DNA of 35,550 nt. Origin: Verrucomicrobiota bacterium (GTDB lineage Bacteria > Verrucomicrobiota > Verrucomicrobiia > Chthoniobacterales > SZAS-18). The position numbers and the translations under genes were made by a program. Below are positions 23,607-31,305 of the stretch, one piece after another. The notes below the pieces were generated by a model that had not been told where the DNA came from, did not search any database, and saw only the letters and a list, made by a program, of their open reading frames with translations. How positions within the stretch are numbered: position 1 is the stretch's first letter; each line of letters starts with the position of its first letter. The stretch is taken from NCBI GenBank assembly GCA_018240025.1, contig JAFEGM010000063.1, positions 1-35,550 of the forward strand, read 5' to 3'.

Positions 23607-25238
23607 TCAACCGCGTGTCCGTCCGCGTCGCTGAGGGCGTCGTGATGGTTCATTGCGGCTGAAATCTGCGCGCCCTTGGTCGTCCTCGTAGCCGACAGGA
23701 CGGCTCCGACGCCGACCCAAGAAACGGGTCGCAACGAACCCTCCGCCCGCCAGAGCACCGAGCATCGCAGCGACACTCGGCTCTGGGATGACGGCCACGA
23801 ACAACTGGTTGCCCGAAACTCCCCAGGCAAAGGGATACGGGGAGCCAGAAGGCGGCTCGAGGCTCAGGCCGTTGACGGACAGGCCGGCGAGACCTTCGAG
23901 GACGACAAATCGGTCTCCTTCGCGCAAGGCACCATTCACCTGCAGGCGCAGGGTGCCACCGCTGATCTGGATTCGACCCGAGGCGGTCAGCAGGTCTGCC
24001 CGGGTCTGACCGTCTTGCACGCCGACGTCCAGCGAGAAGTCGGCGTCTTGAAAGGTGGCATCACCCAACACCTGCAGCAGTCCGTAGCCGGTGCCGGCCA
24101 GCATTTGGGCGTCCGTTGCTCCCAAGGCGGCAGGGCGGACCTGCAGGGGCACCGGGAGTTCGCTGGCCACGACGAGATGGCCCCGGATCGTCCCCGTTCC
24201 GCTGAGCGCCTCGCCGGTCAACCGCAGGCCGGTCCCGGTCCGAATCTCGCCTCCGTCCAACAGCGTTCTCCGTGCGGAGGTAAAACCGCCGCTCGTCTCG
24301 AACACCGAGCCCGTCCGCACGGTGGCCGAGAGATAGAAGCAGTTGAAACTCGTCTGGATCGTCGCACCTCGGCTCAATGTGACGTCCCCAAAGGTATCGG
24401 CCAGACCGAGGGCGGGAAACGTGACCTGCGTTCCGTCGATCGCCACGTTCTGGAAGGTGGCCCTCGTCACGGGTGAGACCACTCCGTTGCGCAAGGCAGA
24501 AACCTGGATGGAACTCGTTCCCGACAACACGAAAGCAGTGCTGATCACGGTGCTCGGAGATCCACTCAGCTCCTGGTAAGAAGCAGCGAAATTTGCATTC
24601 TGGGCGTCGAGAATGCCATTCCCGACCAGAACGTTTCCGGACATGACGAAAGAAGTGTCGTGGACGGTGACTCGAGTCGATGGACCGAGGGCGAGCACGC
24701 CATTGGTGCCGGAAACGGTCACCGGAGAAGACACGAACACATCGTTGCCGAACAACGTCAGGTAGGATCCGCCGTGCAGCTCGATGTTTCCTTGCAGATT
24801 CGTGACGGCCGGGGTGAGGTGTTCCAACCGGCTGCCGGCGGCCAGAATGGTCGTCGCCCCCGGTCGCCCAAGAAACAATGCGCCTTCGACGGTCACCCTT
24901 TGTCGCACGATGGTGGTCCCCGAGATCTCGGCCGAGCCAGCGACGAAAAGGGAATAGGTGTCCAGACTCGGAATCCCGTAGTCGCCGAGTTGGCCGCCCG
25001 TGAGGCTCAGCGCACCCACGGCGATGCCTTGAGAAACGACCGCCCCGGATTCAATGAAGGCGTGATAGCCGAGGCCCACCGGGGCGTTCGGCGCGGTGCT
25101 CCAGTGCGTTCCTTGGGTCCACGCGAGGGCGCTGAAGAACCCGCCGGGCAATCCGGCCCCATCCCAGACGCTCGGAGTCAATTGGGCGAAGGCCGAAGAG
25201 GAGAACCCAACGGCGCACAGCAAGACGGGAAATTTCAT
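23607..25238 (-). CDS. PEP-CTERM surface protein with beta-strand repeats
   Basis: The protein has 543 residues. The signal peptide MKFPVLLCAVGFSSSAFAQ is followed by about 450 residues rich in Ser, Thr, Gly and Val with repeated beta-solenoid-like turns (SGTTIVRQRVTVEGALFLGR, LSGTGTIRGHLVV). A PEP-CTERM signal starts near residue 484 (VIPEPSVAAMLGALAGGG, a hydrophobic helix, then RRR). Such signals are cut by exosortase/EpsH enzymes to put the protein in the envelope or on exopolysaccharide; no exosortase gene is in the window. Unusually, 32 polar residues follow the basic cluster, where these proteins normally end. Base composition is clearly lower in GC than the flanks, suggesting acquisition. 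The gene lies between the two cyclophilin copies. Confidence 0.85.
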   Translation of the reverse strand: MKFPVLLCAVGFSSSAFAQLTPSVWDGAGLPGGFFSALAWTQGTHWSTAPNAPVGLGYHAFIESGAVVSQGIAVGALSLTGGQLGDYGIPSLDTYSLFVAGSAEISGTTIVRQRVTVEGALFLGRPGATTILAAGSRLEHLTPAVTNLQGNIELHGGSYLTLFGNDVFVSSPVTVSGTNGVLALGPSTRVTVHDTSFVMSGNVLVGNGILDAQNANFAASYQELSGSPSTVISTAFVLSGTSSIQVSALRNGVVSPVTRATFQNVAIDGTQVTFPALGLADTFGDVTLSRGATIQTSFNCFYLSATVRTGSVFETSGGFTSARRTLLDGGEIRTGTGLRLTGEALSGTGTIRGHLVVASELPVPLQVRPAALGATDAQMLAGTGYGLLQVLGDATFQDADFSLDVGVQDGQTRADLLTASGRIQISGGTLRLQVNGALREGDRFVVLEGLAGLSVNGLSLEPPSGSPYPFAWGVSGNQLFVAVIPEPSVAAMLGALAGGGFVATRFLGRRRSRPVGYEDDQGRADFSRNEPSRRPQRRGRTRG

Positions 25239-25324
25239 GGCGTGCCGATTTGAACTACCTGATCGCTGAGACTGAAAACAGCGTCCGCTATCGTTATTTC
25301 GGCTGCTCCGGAAAGCCTCCAGAA

Positions 25325-25375
25325 AGGAGATCCAGCATGGACGCTCTCGTCATGGTGCCAAAGGGCGACATCACC
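25325..25375 (+). other. orphan ribosome binding site and start codon of a truncated ORF
   Basis: AAAGGAG (25325-25331) lies 5-6 bp before ATG 25337, which opens MDALVMVPKGDIT. After 13 codons the frame runs into the duplicated cyclophilin segment out of frame and soon becomes nonsense. It looks like the 5' end of another gene cut by the rearrangement. It is the only strong Shine-Dalgarno/ATG pair I noticed in the window. Confidence 0.4.
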
Positions 25376-25557
25376 TCAACACGGTGCACAACGCCTTCCT
25401 CGACTGGTTCTCTCCCGGCCAGTCGCGTCACCCGGTCTTCGGCAAGGTCATCGCCGGCCAGGACGTGGTGAAGGCGATCGAGACCACCCCGACCGACCGC
25501 AGCGACCGCCCGCTCACGCCGGTGCAGGTGATCAAGGTCACCGTGCAGCAGGGCTGA
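25376..25557 (+). pseudogene. 3' fragment of a cyclophilin gene (truncated duplicate)
   Basis: These 182 bp match the end of the intact cyclophilin gene (23342-23523) without gaps and with three substitutions. Two are silent (in the Ser-Pro codons before GQSRHP) and one changes Ser to Ala (VIAGQ here, VISGQ in the intact gene). The stop codon is preserved. The homology breaks abruptly at 25376, and the first two thirds of the gene are missing, so it cannot make a cyclophilin. It lies at the right edge of the lower-GC block carrying the PEP-CTERM gene. It is either the displaced original 3' end or the rest of a second full copy. Confidence 0.9.
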
Positions 25558-25575
25558 CCTGCGAGTGTTTCGCCG

Positions 25576-25603
25576 CCCGCCCCGCTGCCCGCGGCGGGGC
25601 GGG
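25576..25603. terminator. hairpin between the cyclophilin fragment and the phosphatase gene
   Basis: CCCGCCCCGC (25576-25585) and GCGGGGCGGG (25594-25603) form a perfect 10-bp stem with an 8-nt loop, between convergent ends. There is no T-run. It may be the former terminator of the cyclophilin gene at its original position. Confidence 0.45.
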
Positions 25604-25639
25604 AGGACGCCCCGGCGAGGTCAGTCGCCTTCTTCCGAC

Positions 25640-27628
25640 TCAATCCACGCTCGGCTGCGGCACCTGCTCGGCCAGGAGGCGCGCGGCGGTTGCGCGGTGC
25701 GAACGGGCGCGGGCGACCTGGCCGAGGCGCGGCAGGACGTGCGCAAGGTAGCGGTGGGCGAGGGCGAAATGCGGGACGATGCTGAGGCAGATCTCGAAGG
25801 CCTGCACGGCTCGTTCGAACCACCCGAGCCGGGCGAGCACGGCCCCGACTTGGAAATGCGAACTGAAGGACTCGGGGGCGAAGGCGATGGCGTTCAGACC
25901 CGCTTCCAGTCCCTCCTCGACCCGGCCCTGACGCGGCAGGGCGACGGACAGACCGTACCAGCCTTCCGCCTGCTCCGGATCCAGCGCCAGCGCGCGGCGA
26001 AAGGCGGCTTCCGCATCGGACCAGCGGCGCAGGCGGAGGTGGACGCGGCCCAGGCGGGACTGCAGCCACGGATCGTGCGGCGCGTGGGCGGCAGCGTCGC
26101 GGAAATGCTGCAGGGCCGCCGGCAAATCGTTCAGCAGATCCGCCAGCAAGCCGCGGAGCAATCGCACCTGGCGATGCCCCGGATCCAGCCGCTCCAGCTG
26201 TTCGAGCCCTCGCGCGACGGCCGCGGGGTCGCGCGCGGCCACCCCGCATTGCGCCCACAGAATGGCGTAGCGACGTTCTTCCGGCGAGCCGGTGCTGAGC
26301 TGTTCCGCGAGCGCGAGCGCCGCGCGGGGATCGCCCGCCTCGAAGAGCGAGGCTGCCAGATTGAACTGCTGCTCGCGCAGCGCGAGGTCGAGATCGCGCT
26401 GCAAATCCCCGCTTGGCTCTTCGATGTAGCCCAACTCCGCCAACTGGCGCAAGGCGGCCAGCGCGGCCCCCGAGTCTCCCGGCGCAGCGGGCGCTGCGGG
26501 CGGCAGGGCCCGTGCGAAGGCCGGATCGTGAGAATCGATCCGTGGAAAGTCCGGCGGCCGTTCGAAGGCGTTGAGCAGCACCCGCCCATCCATGTCGGCG
26601 CCGACCGGCACGCCGAAAAGCGTCAACACGGTGGGGGCGATATCGAGCACCCCCGCGCCATGCAGCACGCTGTCGCGCCGGAAGCCGGGACCGTGGGCCA
26701 CGAGGATGCCTTGGTCACGATGCCATTCCGCGGTGCCGGCGCCGGGACCGGGGCGGCGTTCGCCATTGAGGAAACCGTGATCGGAGACGAGCAGCACATG
26801 GCAGTCTTCCCCGGCCAGCTCGAGCAGGCGGCCCAACATGGCATCGTGCAGTCGATAGACGGATTCCATGACACCGCAGAGGGCCGCAAACGTGCCGGGT
26901 GGAACGTCCGGCAGTCGAGGGGGGTGATACGGCATGAACTCGTGGCCGAGCGTGTCGATCGTATCGTAAAACACCGTGCAGAAATCCCACGGTTCCTCCG
27001 CCATCAGGGCCGTCGCGATGGCATGGGTGGTGGCGCATTCCGCCAGGCGCAGCCGGAGTGCCTCCAGCAGTCGCTGGGTTTCGGGATGGGCTCGGTTCAG
27101 CGCGGGCAGGCTGGGGATGAAGTCCGTCAACCAGGCATCGGTGATTTCCGAAGGCGCCACCCGCAGGTCCGCGAGCGATGCCGAAAGTTCGGCGGGCTGC
27201 ACCGCGCCCGGGGCGTCGACGAAAAACTGATTGGAGACGCAGACCCCGCCGATCGCCTCGGGAGGGTGGCTGGCGTACCAGCCGACCGCATGACAGCGCA
27301 AGCCCGCCGCGTGGAGGATGTTCCAAAGCGCGGGCACGCGGCGGGTGGTGCTTTGCACGGGGCGGAGCGCTCGCTGGTCCTCGGTCGGCTCCACGAAGCC
27401 GAGAACCCCGTGCTTGGGCGGGCGTTTGCCGGTGGCGATGCTGGTCCAGATGAGCGGCGAGAGCAGCACCGAAAGCGTGCGCAAGGATCCGCTGACACCG
27501 CCCTCCACCAGGCGCCGAAGGTGGGGCATTTTCCCGGCGTCGAGAAGCGGATGCAGGATTTGCCAGTCGGCGGCGTCCCAGCCGATCAGAAGCACGCGTT
27601 GCGCGAGCGGGCGTGAGGCGGGCGACAC
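25640..27628 (-). CDS. alkaline phosphatase/phosphodiesterase superfamily protein with C-terminal TPR repeats
   Basis: The protein has 662 residues from a GTG at 27628. An upstream in-frame TTG at 27661 lies in a terminator stem and is unlikely. The N-terminal part (about 10-370) is a type I phosphodiesterase/nucleotide pyrophosphatase-like domain: VLLIGWDAADW (metal-binding Asp), LLSPLIWTSIATGK (the nucleophile region), TIDTLGHEFMPYH and LVSDHGFLNGERR. The rest (about 420-660) is helical with TPR-type repeats (AEAAFRRALALDPEQAEGWY, AVQAFEICLSIVPHFALAHR). There is no signal peptide, so it may be cytoplasmic. Substrate is unknown. It lies directly after a PEP-CTERM gene on the same strand, separated by a terminator. 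Confidence 0.82.
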   Translation of the reverse strand: MSPASRPLAQRVLLIGWDAADWQILHPLLDAGKMPHLRRLVEGGVSGSLRTLSVLLSPLIWTSIATGKRPPKHGVLGFVEPTEDQRALRPVQSTTRRVPALWNILHAAGLRCHAVGWYASHPPEAIGGVCVSNQFFVDAPGAVQPAELSASLADLRVAPSEITDAWLTDFIPSLPALNRAHPETQRLLEALRLRLAECATTHAIATALMAEEPWDFCTVFYDTIDTLGHEFMPYHPPRLPDVPPGTFAALCGVMESVYRLHDAMLGRLLELAGEDCHVLLVSDHGFLNGERRPGPGAGTAEWHRDQGILVAHGPGFRRDSVLHGAGVLDIAPTVLTLFGVPVGADMDGRVLLNAFERPPDFPRIDSHDPAFARALPPAAPAAPGDSGAALAALRQLAELGYIEEPSGDLQRDLDLALREQQFNLAASLFEAGDPRAALALAEQLSTGSPEERRYAILWAQCGVAARDPAAVARGLEQLERLDPGHRQVRLLRGLLADLLNDLPAALQHFRDAAAHAPHDPWLQSRLGRVHLRLRRWSDAEAAFRRALALDPEQAEGWYGLSVALPRQGRVEEGLEAGLNAIAFAPESFSSHFQVGAVLARLGWFERAVQAFEICLSIVPHFALAHRYLAHVLPRLGQVARARSHRATAARLLAEQVPQPSVD

Positions 27629-27633
27629 GGCAG

Positions 27634-27668
27634 AAAAAACCCGCGCTCGCCGGAGCGGCAAGCGCGGG
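27634..27668 (-). terminator. intrinsic terminator of the second PEP-CTERM gene
   Basis: On the minus strand CCCGCGCT pairs with AGCGCGGG, extended by an imperfect inner stem and a 5-nt loop, followed by six T (27634-27639). It ends 5 bp before the GTG start of the phosphatase-TPR gene, so that gene depends on read-through or on an internal promoter. Confidence 0.85.
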
Positions 27669-27693
27669 GAAGCAGTTCAGAGAGCAGACCCGC

Positions 27694-28344
27694 TCAAGCC
27701 ACCTTGCGGCGGCGCCAGGCCCGGACCGCCAGGGCGCCCGCGGCGATTCCACCCAGCCAGGTCGACGGCTCGGGCACGGCCGCGGGCGCGCCCGCAACCG
27801 TGATCGGCGCGCCCGTGTCTTCGAAGCGCCAGCCCAAAATGGTCGCGGGAAAGCCGCTGCCCGAGGTGGTCTGCACGAAGGCGTAACCGTATTGGACCTG
27901 ACCGCCCGCAGCCTCATTTTGGAAGCGGAAGCCCAGAATGTGGACTCCGGAAGTCGCGCGAAGATTGGACGTGGCCGCCCCACTCGAATCGGCGTTGAAG
28001 ACCGTGGCCCCGGAAACGACCGTACCGACCAGGAGGTCAGCGTACGACCCGAGAGTGCCCAAGCCAGCTGCGGAAACCCCTGCGCCCGCCCAGTAGAAGC
28101 CCAGCGTGGACAGTTGGCTGTAGGGATTGAAGTCCCAGCCCGCACCAGCGGTCGTTCCGTTCGCACCGGTGGCGAAGTTGATGTAGACGCCCGTGTTGTT
28201 GTTGGGCACCGCGATGGGCGTCATGTACTCGACGATGGCCCCATCCGCCCGGGTCGGCGCGACGGAGGCCGCACCAGCGAGAGCGGAGGCCGCCAGGGCG
28301 AGTCGCGAGGCAGTATTCGAGAACAGTGTGCGCATTGGTGACAT
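27694..28344 (-). CDS. PEP-CTERM protein
   Basis: The protein has 216 residues. Signal peptide: MSPMRTLFSNTASRLALAAS, with cleavage after a second Ala-rich stretch near TRADG (a second ATG three codons in is also possible). The mature part is Gly/Ala/Thr-rich (INFATGANGTTAGAGWDFNP; VHILGFRFQNEAAGGQVQYG) and has no cysteines. It ends in a classical PEP-CTERM signal, VPEPSTWLGGIAAGALAVRA followed by WRRRKVA. Sorting should need an exosortase encoded elsewhere. The type resembles small PEP-CTERM proteins whose body starts with an AIVEYMTPIAVPNN-like strand; no function is known. It has its own terminator. Confidence 0.88.
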   Translation of the reverse strand: MSPMRTLFSNTASRLALAASALAGAASVAPTRADGAIVEYMTPIAVPNNNTGVYINFATGANGTTAGAGWDFNPYSQLSTLGFYWAGAGVSAAGLGTLGSYADLLVGTVVSGATVFNADSSGAATSNLRATSGVHILGFRFQNEAAGGQVQYGYAFVQTTSGSGFPATILGWRFEDTGAPITVAGAPAAVPEPSTWLGGIAAGALAVRAWRRRKVA

Positions 28345-28504
28345 TTGAAGGCGAGTTTCCGCCGCTCGGCAACCAAAAAATCAGGTGACTATCGCTGGCC
28401 GCGACTTGGGGGTGTCGAACGCTCGCGAACTCGGACGTGCGCTTTTTCTTGCGGTGATCGTGGCTTGTCGGCGGCCGTTCGGCGGAGGCATGATGCCGCC
28501 CCTG

Positions 28505-29071
28505 ATGAGCAAGAAATCCGCCTCCCTTTCCCCCGCCCAACGCACCGAGCTGCTCGCGACGCTCAAGGCGCGCTTCGAGAAGAACAAGCACCGCCACAAG
28601 GGGCTCGCCTGGGCGCAGGTGGAGGAGCGCCTGGCGGCACACCCCGACAAGCTGTGGTCGCTGGCGGAGATGGAGCGGACGGGCGGCGAGCCGGATGTCA
28701 TCGGCCACGACAAGAAGTCCGGCGAGCTGCTCTTCGTGGACTGCGCGGAGGAAACGCCCAAGGGTCGACGCAGCCTTTGCTACGACGACGCGGCTTTGCA
28801 GGCGCGCAAGGAGCACAAGCCGGCGGGCAGCGCGGTCGGGGTGGCTGCAGCCATGGGCATCGAGCTCCTGACGGAGGAGGAATACCGCGCGCTGCAGAAG
28901 CTCGAGGGCTTCGATGCGAAGACCTCGAGCTGGATCCAGACGCCGCCCGAGATCCGGCGGCTCGGCGGCGCGCTCTTCTGCGACTTCCGCTACGACCACG
29001 TCTTCGTCTTCCACAACGGCGCGGACTCCTATTACTCGTCGCGCGCGTTCCGCGGCAAACTGCGGGTCTAG
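28505..29071 (+). CDS. DUF4256 family protein
   Basis: The protein has 188 residues, close to the family length. Conserved stretches are LKARFEKNKHRHKGLAWAQV, LWSLAEMERTGGEPDVIGHD, EETPKGRRSLCYDDAALQAR, GIELLTEEEYRALQKL and GGALFCDFRYDHVFVFHNGA. It looks soluble and cytoplasmic; the family has no established function. The start could also be ATG 28493 or 28490: a GGAGG at 28484-28488 is 4 bp before 28493, but the family usually begins close to SKKSASLSPAQR, so 28505 is kept. It is divergent from the PEP-CTERM gene, with 160 bp between starts. Confidence 0.88.
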   Translation: MSKKSASLSPAQRTELLATLKARFEKNKHRHKGLAWAQVEERLAAHPDKLWSLAEMERTGGEPDVIGHDKKSGELLFVDCAEETPKGRRSLCYDDAALQARKEHKPAGSAVGVAAAMGIELLTEEEYRALQKLEGFDAKTSSWIQTPPEIRRLGGALFCDFRYDHVFVFHNGADSYYSSRAFRGKLRV

Positions 29072-29287
29072 AGCGCGGAGTCGCCGCGGTAGTCGTTGGC
29101 GACGAGGAGGCGGACCGCTCGCCTCGGAACCCGTGACGCTGCGGCTCGACGTCGGGCCTTCGCCCCTCGCGCCTTTGCGCGAACCTTCGTGCGGTCGCCG
29201 CCGTCGCTGGACTTCCGGCGACGATCGACGACAAATTCGGCCCCCTCGGCCACGCCCTGCGAGGCGTTGCGCCCATCTCCATTGCCC

Positions 29288-30868
29288 ATGTCCAAGCCCA
29301 CTCTCCGCGACGTCTGCAGCCAGATCGCCCAGGAGGAGGCCGCGCTCCGTGCGGTCTCGCCGGCGGCCACCGAACGCGCCCACAAGCTCAACCGACTGAC
29401 CGCCCGCGAACGCATCGAGCGGCTGCTGGACGACCCGAAGGACTGGTTCGAGATCGGGCTCTGGGCCGCGCACAAGATGTATCCGGAATGGGGCGAGACG
29501 CCCGCGGCGGGCTTCATCGCCGGCATCGGCCGGGTCTGCGGCCAGCCGGTCATGATCGCAGCCAATGACGCCTCGGTGAAGGCGGGCGCGTTCTTCCCGC
29601 AGACCGCCAAGAAGGTCCTGCGCTCCCAGCGCATCGCCTTCGAATGCAACCTGCCGATCCTCTATCTGGTCGATTCCGCCGGCGTCTTCCTGCCGATGCA
29701 GGACGAGATCTTTCCCGACGAGGACGACTTCGGCCGCGTCTTCCGCAACAACGCCATTCTCTCCGCCGCGGGCGTGCCGCAGTACGCCGCCATCATGGGC
29801 AATTGCGTGGCCGGCGGCGCCTATCTGCCGGTGCTTTGCGACAAGCTGCTCATGACCGAGGGCTCCGGCCTGTACCTGGCCGGCCCCGCGCTGGTCAAGG
29901 CGGCCATCGGGCAGGAGGTCAGCAGCGAGGAACTCGGCGGCGCGAAGATGCACGCGGAGATCAGCGGCACGGTCGATTTCCGCGAAAAGGACGACGCCTC
30001 CTGCCTCGAGAAGATGCGCGCGCTGGTCGACCTGCTGCCGAACAAGCCGCCGGTGCCGGCCTACGACGACGCCACGGAGAAGGACGCGCAGTTCCTCTAC
30101 GATCTCGTCAGCGCCGACGGCTCCAAGCCCTACGACATGCGCGAGGTGCTCAAATGCATCGTCGACGCCGGCTCGCTGGTGGAATCGAAGGCCGAATACG
30201 GCCAGACGCTCATCACCGCCTACGCCAAGATCAACGGCCGCCCGGTGGGCATCGTGGCCAATCAGAAGACCGCCGTCCGGACCAAGAAGGAAGGCATTCA
30301 GATGGGCGGCGTGATCTACGCCGATAGCGCCGACAAGGCCGCGCGCTTCGTCATGGACTGCAACCAGACGCATCTGCCCATCATCTTCTTCCAGGACGTG
30401 CAGGGCTTCATGGTCGGCAAGGACGCCGAGCAGACCGGCATCATCCGCAGCGGCGCGAAGCTGGTGAATGCGGTCAGCAACTCCGTCGTGCCGAAAATCA
30501 CCGTGGTGGTCGGCGGCAGCTTCGGCGCGGGCAACTACGCGCTCTGCGGCAAGGCCTACGACCCGCGCTTCCTCCTCGCCTGGCCGCATGCCCGCTACGC
30601 CGTCATGGGCGCGGCCCAGGCCAGCGGCGTGGTCTATTCGCTGCTCAAGCGCAATGCCAGCGGCACGCCCGAGGAGGACGCCGCCCTGAAGGAGCGCGTG
30701 CATCGGACCTATCAGGAGCAGACCGACATCCGCTACGGCGCCGCGCGCGGCTGGGTCGATGCGATCATCCAGCCCCACGAGACCCGGCCCGCGCTGGCCA
30801 AGCTGCTCGAGTACGTCTCGCGCCCGACGCCGCAGGCCCGCTTCCACTCCGGCGTCATCCAGACCTAG
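29288..30868 (+). CDS. acyl-CoA carboxylase carboxyltransferase (beta) subunit, methylcrotonyl-CoA-carboxylase-like
   Basis: The protein has 526 residues, the normal size. The N-terminal carboxyltransferase half has LTARERIERLLDD, VDSAGVFLPMQDEIFPDEDD and MGNCVAGGAYLPVLCDKLLM. The C-terminal half has GIVANQKTAVRTKKEG, FFQDVQGFMVGKDAE and VVGGSFGAGNYALCGKAYDP followed by RFLLAWPHARYAVMG, a segment characteristic of 3-methylcrotonyl-CoA carboxylase beta subunits rather than propionyl- or acetyl-CoA ones. The enzyme moves CO2 from biotin to the acyl-CoA in leucine breakdown. The biotin-carrying alpha subunit and other leucine genes are not in the window, so substrate remains open. Confidence 0.9.
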   Translation: MSKPTLRDVCSQIAQEEAALRAVSPAATERAHKLNRLTARERIERLLDDPKDWFEIGLWAAHKMYPEWGETPAAGFIAGIGRVCGQPVMIAANDASVKAGAFFPQTAKKVLRSQRIAFECNLPILYLVDSAGVFLPMQDEIFPDEDDFGRVFRNNAILSAAGVPQYAAIMGNCVAGGAYLPVLCDKLLMTEGSGLYLAGPALVKAAIGQEVSSEELGGAKMHAEISGTVDFREKDDASCLEKMRALVDLLPNKPPVPAYDDATEKDAQFLYDLVSADGSKPYDMREVLKCIVDAGSLVESKAEYGQTLITAYAKINGRPVGIVANQKTAVRTKKEGIQMGGVIYADSADKAARFVMDCNQTHLPIIFFQDVQGFMVGKDAEQTGIIRSGAKLVNAVSNSVVPKITVVVGGSFGAGNYALCGKAYDPRFLLAWPHARYAVMGAAQASGVVYSLLKRNASGTPEEDAALKERVHRTYQEQTDIRYGAARGWVDAIIQPHETRPALAKLLEYVSRPTPQARFHSGVIQT

Positions 30869-31305
30869 GCGCGTCTCGGTAAGAACGCGGTCCGCGCGTC
30901 CGCGAGCTCCCCACGACGTAGCGTTCTCCGACGACCCGGTAGGGACGCGCTCCTGCGCGTCCGCGAGTCGCCCACGACACAGCGTTCTCCCACGACCAGG
31001 TAGGGACGCGCTCCCGCGCGTCCGCGAGTTGCCCAAGACATAGCGTCCTCCCAAGACCAGGTAGGGACGCGCGGGAGCGCGTCCCTACCGTGTCTTGGGC
31101 GAAGGCTACCTCTTTGACGACTCGCGGACGCGCGGGAGCGCGTCCCTACCGGGTCGTGGGCGAGAAGGCTCTTTTGTTCCTCTGGCCTTCTCGCCTTCTC
31201 GTAACCACCCTCAGCGCCCCGCTCCTCCGCTCCTCTGCTCCTCTGCTCCTTCCGCTCCTCCGCTCAGCGCGCCGGCCGCACTCGGAGCGTGCGGACTACG
31301 ACCGC
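30869..31305. repeat. intergenic cluster of REP-like palindromic repeats
   Basis: There is no gene here. Direct units of 60-61 bp start at 30878 (diverged), 30938, 30999 and 31060. The full ones contain GGACGCGC, four bases, GCGCGTCC. The unit at 31060 turns into a perfect 13-bp palindrome, GGTAGGGACGCGC with GCGCGTCCCTACC (31060-31089), and inverted copies of the same unit follow to about 31165. After these come a motif shared with 5735-5755 (near 31189-31208), a CTCCTCTG-type pyrimidine tract (about 31220-31265) and one diverged copy of the 47-bp element found at 19383 (about 31270-31300). Confidence 0.9.

Noticed and set aside
25565..27616. 683-codon plus-strand frame opposite the phosphatase-TPR gene
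   Set aside because: No motif is seen, while the minus strand has clear phosphodiesterase and TPR motifs.
27629..27661. TTG 27661 as start of the phosphatase-TPR protein
   Set aside because: It lies inside the terminator stem of the upstream gene, and the added residues are not family-like.
28037..31054. Open frame of 1,005 codons on the minus strand opposite the carboxyltransferase and DUF4256 genes
   Set aside because: It is an antisense shadow of two recognised genes and runs through the repeat cluster; its composition is protein-like only in length.
30878..31165. CRISPR-like array
   Set aside because: The direct units are contiguous 60-61 bp copies without unique spacers of constant length, contain palindromes, include inverted copies, and no cas gene is near.
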